Of a DNA stretch of 25,375 nt, positions 18,810 through 25,375 are shown in pieces. The notes beneath the pieces were generated by a model. The model worked only from the letters and a program-made list of their open reading frames with translations. It had not been told where the DNA came from and made no database searches. The DNA is from Gnetum montanum (taxonomy: Eukaryota; Streptophyta; Gnetopsida; Gnetales; Gnetaceae). Numbering within the stretch: the stretch's first letter is position 1; every line of letters begins with the position of its first letter. The stretch lies in NCBI GenBank assembly GCA_015680685.1, contig MNCI01036154.1, positions 1-25,375 on the forward strand, read 5' to 3'. Made by a program: the position numbers and the translations under genes.

Positions 18810-18824
18810 CTGCTCATTAGAGAT
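18810..18824. repeat. CTGCT duplication, last 5 bp of A's 3' LTR, and GAGAT duplication
   Basis: Three adjacent 5-bp pieces close the nest. CTGCT (18810-18814) is B's right target duplication. CATTA (18815-18819) is the detached tip of A's 3' LTR, aligned to TATCA at 2754-2758. GAGAT (18820-18824) is A's right target duplication, matching 1846-1850. Confidence 0.92.
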
Positions 18825-19075
18825 CTTAAGTTTATTTTTGAATTTCAATGAAACTTTTCAAGGAACTCATAACCTAATTGAAGTTTAGCATAGTGTGCCA
18901 TCTTAAAATTGATGCTAAAAAAATGAGTTCACAAGATATTGGAAGATATTTTATGAAGATGCATTAGGAGTAGACCTAAGACATTGGAAAACTAGTTACA
19001 TTTTGTTGAATGTAACTATAATAACAATTACCAAGGATCTATACATTGAACCCCATTTGAAGTCATGTAACCATT
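18825..19075 (+). pseudogene. Element C integrase, second half
   Basis: C's integrase resumes directly after A. The first codons read L-K-F-I-F-E-F, matching the DPKFTSEF consensus. A poorly preserved stretch corresponding to YHPQTDGQTE then leads to VHKILEDIL (about 18928-18960). Next come C-I-R-S-R-P-K-T-L-E-N, a stop, L-H-F-V-E-C-N-Y-N-N-N-Y-Q-G-S-I-H, a stop, and T-P-F-E-V-M (about 18960-19071), matching the family's WEKxLPxVEFAYNNSYxxSIxxTPFEVMYG. The catalytic Glu region has lost its frame. The C-terminal domain and any chromodomain are missing after about 19075. Confidence 0.87.
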
Positions 19076-19105
19076 AACCTTAGATATTCCAAGAGGAAGG
19101 GTTTT

Positions 19106-19116
19106 AAAGGGGGAAA
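19106..19116 (+). other. Polypurine tract candidate of element C
   Basis: AAAGGGGGAAA lies about 35 bp after the last recognisable integrase codons. It is followed within a few bases by TG-starting sequence (TGTAATTG at 19120, TGTTGATGC at 19126). Confidence 0.55.
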
Positions 19117-19125
19117 TTATGTAAT

Positions 19126-20971
19126 TGTTGATGCATAAATTTTGGACATATCAACAACTGAAAAACTCGTTTAGGGAGACTATTGCCTACATCACCTCCT
19201 GTATGGGTACAAGAACTTGGGAACAGTCTCAGTTGGTAGGGCAACATGAAGTTTTATGATGTATAACAATGCTAGTAAGTTAAATGATTTTAACAAGGAA
19301 ATATAAAAGGTAGTTCAAGATAATTCTAACAAAAAGACAACTATTTGCTTTTTAAATTTTCAACAATAAAGCTTGTATATCAATAAAACATGAGATTAAA
19401 GTAGGAAATAGCTGACAACTTGGATACGATAAATATGAGTTCTAAGGCAAAATGAGTTCTATGTTTAATTCACAACACACAGACCATAGTTTAGTTGTAG
19501 AAATATAATATGATAGAATGAAATGATGACTTAACTCAAAATGAGCATAGATGGAATGACTTCTAGTGTAGCCTTGCCTATTAGTGCTTTTAGAAAGCAC
19601 ACATCTTCTAATGAGCCTGCAACCTATGACCATTGAATCTACTCACTACTCTACCCCAAACTACTTCTGAGAGAGCCACCGAATAGGAAACAAAAGTAAG
19701 AGAGAATCCTAGGAGTTTCCACCATGATTTCCCTTGGAAAAAATCCCACCACCATAGCTAGCTTTCTTCTTTCTCTGTTTATCCTCTTTCCTTGCTAGGG
19801 AGTTTATAAGGACCATTCTAACACATAAGGAGGTACCACCCATGCATAATAGCTATGGTGATTACTACCCACGCATAACATCCACTGCCATCACTTGCAC
19901 ATAATGTCCACTATAATTTCCATTGATCATGTGTAGAAATGATAGTGAACACTATGGCCAAGCACAACAAATAGCAATTATTACAACATGGGAACATATA
20001 ATATCTACATGAGCCCATCATGTGTAGAAAATAGATGCAACAAGGAAATATGACTCTAATGCCAAATGACTTTCCATCAATGTAGGAAATGGCTGGGAAC
20101 CATGCCTCATAATCTATATAATGTTCATTGTAGAAAAATGGAAATCTCAATCAAGGTAATATGTAGGAAATAGCCATAGTTATGTAGTCAAAGAACATGG
20201 TTGATCGAGTGGCACAACCATTTTGTAGCATGAATGTCGAAGTTGTAGCTCCATTACTAGCATAAATCCTCAACATGCATTCCTGTTATTGCTATGGAAA
20301 CAAAACTAGAACCTAGAAAACATAATACCAGTAGAGATCAAGGCATTGGATTCTTCAACTACCACCATGTGGCTACCCAACAACAAAACCTATGCCTCTA
20401 GTTTAAGTATTTCATAGCAATAAGATCATGAAGAATTCAACACACTTCCATCCACAATTATAACTAATTAGCCTTGGAATGTGGTGGAGAATATCCCTAG
20501 AAGAAACAAACCATGTAAATGTGGTTACTAAGTTGCCCCTATGTGCATTCCATAGTTGCAATACCATTTCTTTCATTATTTCTGAATTTTTTTATATATC
20601 TATTTTATTCCTTCCATGTGTTCTTGTGTGATCTATGATTTACTGATTCTCCAAAGTTGACATGGTAATGTCCACCAATAATGATGTAATTTCCATTTGA
20701 GTCTTTAGTATATTGTTTTTAAAGACTTTTTAAAATAGCAACAATCTATTTTTTGTTGGAAATATTAGTTTATGATTTCAGATGACCTTTACAAACAACA
20801 TTGATATTACATTCTTTTATTTTATTTTATTTGCTTGAAACAAATATGTTATGAATATGAGTAATGAAGAACACAAACTCATCTTTCTATAAATGTATTA
20901 TGCTTGATTTAATGTGATTAAATGATTTTATGAATGGCCCCATGCCTAGCATGGGAGTGTTGATATCAACA
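19126..20971 (+). repeat. Possible 3' LTR of element C (boundaries tentative)
   Basis: The segment starts TGTTGAT right after a polypurine tract and could end at ATCAACA (20965-20971), a perfect 7-bp inverted terminal pair. No coding sequence is visible inside. It holds degenerate short repeats (CCCATGCATAAT, CCCACGCATAAC and TTGCACATAAT near 19839-19905, and GTAGGAAATAG or GTGTAGAAAT variants at about 19403, 19932, 20031, 20083 and 20162) and a TATA-like stretch at 20588-20600. The 5' LTR lies outside the window, so the boundaries cannot be confirmed here. Confidence 0.35.
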
Positions 20972-20973
20972 CT
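20938..20973. other. Adjacent hairpin and perfect 18-bp palindrome
   Basis: CCCATGC-CTA-GCATGGG (20939-20955) is a 7-bp stem with a 3-base loop. The next bases, AGTGTTGATATCAACACT (20956-20973), form a perfect 18-bp palindrome. Confidence 0.85.
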
Positions 20974-22065
20974 TAGCTCCTAAACTAGAAATTTCATGCA
21001 AGTACAAGGAATAGCAAAACCAGAGAAATTTTAAAAGGGGATTCAGAAGATACAAGATCAAAAAGATCATAAAACAAAAACTAATAGAAATTTGAAAGTA
21101 AATATACCTACCTAAGCATGATTGAAATGACCATATAATTAAGAGAGAACTAAACATGGGCTATCCTTTTCACACCACATTGTTTAACCAAAATATATAA
21201 CTATTGAATCATAATCTTAGCTACATAGATATATGTTAAAATATATAATTAAGATCTCATTTCCAATCNAACTGCACCATGGGAAAATTTCTAAAAGGAC
21301 CATGTTTTTTTAGTAGTGAAGCTAATCAACTAGGCTTGTGTTGGAATTCCTATCTTAGGAATGAAGTACACCATGAGTAAAGTGTCCTAAAAAAAAGACA
21401 AAATAAAAAGAATGAGGACCATGTTCATTGGTAGTGTAATAAGTTCTTTAGTATGATGGGATTTGGCAACAATCCTCAGACTTGCCTTCATTTCCCATTT
21501 TAAACCTATTTTCCCAAAATTAAAAATGAGAAAAGCAAATATTCCCTTCCCTTTTTCTAGTTTTCCTCATTTTCTGTTATCCCTTCTTTAATGAAATAAA
21601 TAAATACATTAGGAAAAAATCTAAAAGTCATGGCTAGCTATGATCTAAGATAAGCATGTTCTCTTCATTAAGTTGGCATAAATCTAGTGCTCAATATTAT
21701 CCTCTATACAAATGACTTTTACTTTTTGGANTATACCTAATAAAACTAAAACCTTGAAATAGATTGGGAAGAATCATAGCATTATTGAAATATATCATAT
21801 AAAGGAAATTTTATATAATAGTAATATGATATATCATATAAAGCATTATACTTACTTTATTTTCAAATGGTGTTATGATGATCCAATTCCTAGTAACTAA
21901 AATGATCATAATGATTACTAAAATCATATGACAAGTAAAAATTGAAGCAAAAGAAAGAGACAATGCTAGACTTGACATCCATGAGAAGATGATGGAAACA
22001 TAGAAAATATGAAAATTCAACTATATACAAATGAAATGCATGGTGAAAGGAAAGAAAGCATGAAA
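20974..22065. other. Non-coding stretch between elements C and D
   Basis: No gene is supported. The region is AT-rich with Ns at 21269 and 21731. It contains a direct repeat ATATATCATATAAAG at 21790-21804 and 21829-21843, and a partial repeat AGGACCATGTT near 21297 and 21416. A pyrimidine run at 21541-21560 would be a purine run on D's strand. Part of it is probably D's 3' untranslated region and LTR, but no boundary can be placed. Confidence 0.5.
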
Positions 22066-22340
22066 TTAGGGATCTACAAGGTGTTTGTGTGGGGCACCTG
22101 AGTAGAAATGCTTTAAATGAAATGGATTAAAATTTCTATTTAATTTGTGTCCTTGCAAGTTAGTAATTTTATACACATTGGGTCCAATGACATTTGTAAC
22201 TTGGTATGGACTCGACCACATAAGAGAAAACTTACTTTGAATACCTATTTGACCAAATGCTCTATCTCTTCCTAGGACTAAATATCCTATTTTAAAGACT
22301 TTGCCTATATATTTCTTGTCAAATTATCTTTTAATAATTT
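22066..22340 (-). pseudogene. Element D integrase C-terminal domain
   Basis: Read down the minus strand: FDKKYIGKVFKIGYLVLGRD, then FGQIGIQSKFSLMW, SSPYQVTNVIGPNVYKITNL, LNRNFNPFHLKHFY and the end at TAA (22068-22066). This is the family's GPY/F-type C-terminal module (normally W-x-GPY-x-V; here W-S-S-P-Y). It binds DNA non-specifically in related integrases. It is in frame with the RT fragment just upstream, showing an in-frame loss of everything between. Confidence 0.85.
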
Positions 22341-22341
22341 G

Positions 22342-22584
22342 TTAATGATCAGGATTACAAAAATCAATACTTAATTTTAATTCACTTGTTTGTTCTTTAA
22401 TAGGCATTAAATTTGATGTCCAACTTGAATGATTCATAGGATAAATAATTTTAGATTCTAAAAGTTTATCAATTTCTTTTTTTTTTATCAAAGTTTCAAT
22501 CTTGAGATTAAAGAGTTTGAGCTTTTTTCTAAATGGTTTGATTTTGGTATGTGAGTAATCAAATAAAGCTTCTCTAGTTGTCAT
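22342..22584 (-). pseudogene. Element D reverse transcriptase N-terminal fragment
   Basis: The segment reads KLFNLKIETLIKKKEIDKLL, SKIIYPMNHSSWTSNLMPI and ELKLSIDFCN. It matches the fingers part of gypsy RT (family pattern KEI.KLLDAKII.P..HS.WVSNLVPV....EIRLCVDFRN). The palm with the YxDD or FxDD box is absent. After SIDFCN the sequence turns into integrase C-terminus around 22330-22365. Confidence 0.87.
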
Positions 22585-22788
22585 TTTAGGACAGCTTTAA
22601 TTTGAAAAATATGACATCCTTTGATATAACTTCTTCATTAATTTGAAAAACTTTAAAACATTGATCACTAAATCTACCCTTGGAAAATAAAAATTCATAA
22701 ATATGATCATCATCATCAAAACTTGGAAAGAAAAGATAATATCTATAATAGAACAAGACTTAGCTTTTTCAAAAATAATTTCAAAATC

Positions 22789-22977
22789 CTAAGCATTGTG
22801 ATTAAAAGGGACATCTAAAGTAGTGGACATTTGGACCAATGCATCAAGAATATAATTTTCTTCTCTAGGAACATGTTCAATGGATATGTCATCAAAATTT
22901 GGCTCATCTTCTAATGTTTTAATGATTAGAATCTCATTTATATTTTTGTCCTCTCTTAACGATGGTGGATCACCCAA
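22789..22977 (-). pseudogene. RNase-H-like C-terminal motif between protease and RT of element D
   Basis: This 62-codon open piece contains D-D-I-S-I-E-H-V-P-R-E-E-N-Y-I-L-D-A-L-V-Q (about 22895-22830), followed by MSTTLDVPFN. The pattern HVPREEN..ADALA.LAST is the C-terminal signature of the archaeal-type second RNase H of Tat elements, normally downstream of RT. Here it is upstream of the RT fragment and in the same frame. No N-terminal RNase H residues are recognisable. Confidence 0.55.
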
Positions 22978-23022
22978 AAGAAATTTTTTTCCATCATGTT
23001 GATAATAAGTTAAGGCATCTTC

Positions 23023-23570
23023 CTAAATTTCATCACATTCTCTAAAAGCAAAAGTATTTATTTCTAAGATTTCACTCTCATGGTCATTTATAACATGTTC
23101 ACCAAGCCCAACTTCAATAACTCCAATATAAAGATTAGTATTATGATTTTCCAAAGATTTATTTTGTTTATCAAAAGTTTTTACTACTTGTTTATAGAAA
23201 GGCTCTCTTGGTATGACCATATATTTGGATTTTCCTTTAATAGAAATCAATAATTCTGAAAATTTCAATGTAAGGAAGCCTCCAAAATAGGCTTTGAAAG
23301 TCCTATATGGAAGCACACCATAAATGGGTCAAATGTTAACCACTAAAATATTAGTATAACATGTGAAAGTAGGGTATTGTTTGAGTTGCACTTTAACTTC
23401 TTTTAATGACTCTACCATAGGTACATTGGATCCATCAAGTTGTATCACACTTCTTACTTATGATAGCATTTGTGCTCCTAATATTTTACACACTTCTAAT
23501 GGAATGACACTAATATTTGTGCTAGAATCCATAAACCAATTATGAACATTATTTCCTCAAATAATCTAAG
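23023..23570 (-). pseudogene. Element D protease remnant
   Basis: The segment NWFMDSSTNISVIPLEVCKI (about 23545-23485) holds the active site. Relatives have D-S/T/G-G; here it is D-S-S, so Gly is lost. LDGSNVPMVESLKEVKVQL follows, then YTNILVVNI, a stop, and PIYGVLPYRTFKAYFGGFLT (about 23320-23260) with SELLISIKGKSKY. It ends in an acidic linker (GLGEHVINDHESEILEIN). It is in the same frame as RT below and the knuckle above. Confidence 0.8.
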
Positions 23571-23874
23571 TTTTTAGGAAAGGAGGTTGATCTTTCTTGT
23601 TCAACATAGAATTGCTTGAGTTTTGTATTAATAACACATTAGCACTTTCTGCAAAATGAACTTGCCTTTCAGTTGTTGGAGATTTTTCTTTTTTGGTTTC
23701 AAGTGTATGAACTATCTTTTGAATCACATATTTCATTTTATTAAAATGTAGAGGATAATACATTAAAATGTTGGCTTTAAATGTTTTCATATCCTTAACT
23801 AGAACATAAGTCTTATCTTCATCTTTGGCTTCATGTTGAGGTAGAATTCTTCTAAGTATAGAAGGGGTGTTTAG

Positions 23875-25271
23875 TCATTGTGGAACACTTGCTTGGGATG
23901 GTTTGGTTTGATTATTTATGTTATTTTGACTAGGAGCTATTTTGATGGGAGGGGTATAAGGATTATTCCTGGTTTGTTGTTGTATTGTGTTCATAATGTC
24001 ATTAAGTCTATGGTAGCGAGTGTTATGTGGGTTGTGGTCACTTACAATGACTTGTTTCAATGAAGAAACATTTTCATTTTCTGTTTCATGAGGTATGTTA
24101 AGGACCATAATAGGGTCTTTTCCATTTTGTTAATTTTGGATATTTTCACCATATAATGCTAAAAATTGAGAACAAGTTTTCTCAAAATGTTGCCTAGTGT
24201 TATGAAAATGACAATAATAATCATTGATTAATATGTTTGATTTTTTAGATTGTATAGGGACTCTATTGTTATTTTTCTTCAATTCAACTACTTCATTAAA
24301 AAGATTTTAAAGTAAAGTTAATATTTGGATCATTTGATTTTCTATTTGAGCATTAAATCCATTGAGATTTGATATTCCCTATGGATTTATGATGGATTTG
24401 ATAAAGGATTTGATTGATCATCACTTAAACTAGTATTTGGTGGAAAAAAGGAAGAGAATGTTGATCCTTGAAAATAATTACTTATAAGTTGAGTCATTTG
24501 AAGGAGAGGAAGGGTTTGAGACATAGTGTTAGTAATTGGAAATGTTTGTGAAGGTAAAGGTAAAGGATCATATTACATAGGGTTACTAACACTCATCATT
24601 CCAAATAAGGTTTGAATCTATTCATGAGGGTAATTTGTTCTAACTCAACAGCTTTAGCCATTACTCATATTTCCATTATGTTGGGATCAAACTTAATGGC
24701 ATAGGTAAAGAATGGATCAATGATAGAGAGGAAGAAATTAAGGATACCATTAGGTTGTGGATGCATCTCATTCAACACATAAGCAAGTTGATGAAGGAAT
24801 CTTGAATTGTAATTATGAACATTTTTCCCATGTAGTTTTCTTAGGCTTATCAAATTACTTGATGCTAAGGCAAGTAGGGAGCATAAAAAACCATTGGGTG
24901 GCTTTACTCTTGAAATTTGTCACAAAGATCCTACATACTATGTCATTTTCAATAATGTTATGGATGCCTAACAAGGTCTCAAAACATTATATATGTTCAT
25001 GAGTAGTACTAGTAGGGGATGTGGGATCAAAGAACAAATTTATATTTTGAAGTGATTTTGGAATATCATGATAGTTTGTGAAGTTAAAAGGCTTGCTCAA
25101 CAAGGGAGATGGGGGTTGATTGGATACCATCCTAGTTTGAATTGTTCTAGGGATAAAAGATGGAAATCACGAAGCTCATTGTTTTCTTAAAGTGAAATGA
25201 TGGGTAACTAGTCGATTAGGGATAGGAGTAAAAGCTCTTTGTTGAGTTGTTCTATGGGAAGGTTGGCTCAT
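23875..25271 (-). pseudogene. Element D gag remnant
   Basis: The start MSQPSHRTTQQRAFTPIPNR at 25271 is the first ATG in the frame that leads into the gag core. Core motifs are LFFDPTSPTSTTHEHI (about 25045-24995), LLGIHNIIENDIVCRIFVTNF (about 24980-24915) and ATQWFFMLP (about 24905-24875). After a frame change near 24855 come LRKLHGKNVHNYNSRFLHQL and FFLSIIDPFFTYAIK (24853-24665). A zinc knuckle follows at 24213-24172. The last piece (24108-23875) is a Gln/Asn/Pro-rich linker. There are several stops and at least one frameshift. Confidence 0.82.
24172..24213 (-). other. Element D gag zinc knuckle (C-x2-H-x4-H-x4-C)
   Basis: C-H-F-H-N-T-R-Q-H-F-E-K-T-C keeps all four ligands. The spacing differs from the classical CCHC knuckle and is close to the C-x2-H-x5-H-x4-C form seen in Tat-type gags. 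Confidence 0.7.
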
Positions 25272-25375
25272 AACATGAAAAATAATAGGAAATGTAAAAT
25301 GCCAATAAATAGTAAGAATTACTAACAAATTATAAATATTAAAGATAATAGAGAAACATTCACATATTATTATTA
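25272..25375 (-). other. Leader of element D, cut by the window edge
   Basis: These 104 AT-rich bases lie upstream of the gag start. No LTR end or primer site is visible before the window ends. Confidence 0.5.

Larger units (their letters stand above)
1851..18819 (+). mobile_element. Element A: Athila-like Ty3/gypsy retrotransposon, interrupted by element B
   Basis: This is a complete but decayed LTR retrotransposon. In order it has a 5' LTR (1851-2758), primer site (2760), gag (2895-about 5390), protease, RT, RNase H, integrase (to 9066), a non-coding 3' region, a polypurine tract (11001-11008) and a 3' LTR (11009-11876 plus 18815-18819). Its own length is 10,031 bp once the 6,933-bp element B and one CTGCT copy are subtracted. 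Athila affinity rests on the tRNA-Asp-type primer site, FMDDFSTYG in RT, FLDGYSGYNQI and MPFGLCNA blocks, and the gag CEIC knuckle. The two LTRs differ by roughly a tenth by eye, mostly transitions, so it is an old insertion. Confidence 0.93.
22066..25271 (-). mobile_element. Element D: Tat-like Ty3/gypsy gag-pol remnant with internal deletion
   Basis: This is a minus-strand element whose 5' LTR is beyond the right edge. In order it has gag (25271-about 24100), protease (about 23570-23020), an RNase-H-like motif (about 22870), the start of RT (22584-22342) and the integrase C-terminus (about 22320-22066). One reading frame runs from the zinc knuckle (24213) to the final TAA (22066-22068) with only point stops. 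Tat affinity is inferred from the knuckle YCHFHN...H...C and from the protease style (NI.PIYGVLPYRTFKAYFGG, compare DIPPVYGLLLSRDW in relatives). RT palm, RNase H and the integrase core are missing. Confidence 0.82.

Noticed and set aside
19442-20150. Minus-strand open frames of 63 and 79 codons
   Set aside because: They have no recognisable domain, sit in repeat-like non-coding DNA, and are of a length expected by chance.
21811-22020. 69-codon hydrophobic open frame just after element D's pol
   Set aside because: It is Ile/Leu/Met-rich with possible membrane segments, but AT-rich DNA yields such frames by chance and no relative is recognised.

Overview
The window is plant nuclear DNA made almost entirely of decayed Ty3/gypsy LTR retrotransposons. 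No host gene, rRNA, tRNA or CRISPR array could be supported. The plant assignment rests on the element lineages: Athila-type pol and gag motifs with a primer-binding site complementary to tRNA-Asp, a chromovirus-like pol, and a Tat-like gag-pol, all typical of seed plants. The DNA is AT-rich and visibly poor in CpG. Many stop codons stand where a C-to-T change on one strand or the other would put them (TAG for CAG, TGA for CGA, TGA or TAG for TGG), as expected of old methylated repeats in a large genome. The species cannot be named from this.

Layout. (1) The oldest layer, element C (+ strand), fills 1-1850: reverse transcriptase, RNase H and the first half of integrase. Its integrase resumes at 18820-19075, followed by a polypurine tract and a possible 3' LTR (about 19126-20971). 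(2) Element A (+ strand, 1851-18819) interrupts C's integrase and is flanked by the 5-bp duplication GAGAT. It has a 908-bp 5' LTR, a tRNA-Asp-type primer site, gag, protease, RT, RNase H, integrase, a 1.9-kb non-coding 3' region and a 3' LTR. Without the insert it carries it is about 10.0 kb. (3) Element B (- strand, 11877-18809, 6.9 kb) sits 5 bp inside the very end of A's 3' LTR, flanked by the duplication CTGCT. B is a relative of A that keeps LTRs, primer site, gag, part of protease and the 3' region, but lacks RT, RNase H and integrase. (4) 20972-22065 is non-coding. (5) Element D (- strand, 25271-22066) is a Tat-like gag-protease-RT remnant fused in frame to the integrase C-terminus, with an RNase-H-like motif on the unexpected side of RT.

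Order of events. C inserted first, A then landed in C's integrase, and B landed in A's LTR in the opposite orientation. The two target-site duplications, and C's reading frame resuming across A, make this order readable directly from the sequence. B presumably depended on pol from autonomous relatives such as intact A-type copies. Nothing here looks able to move now: every coding region has several stops, and A has lost key protease and RNase H residues.
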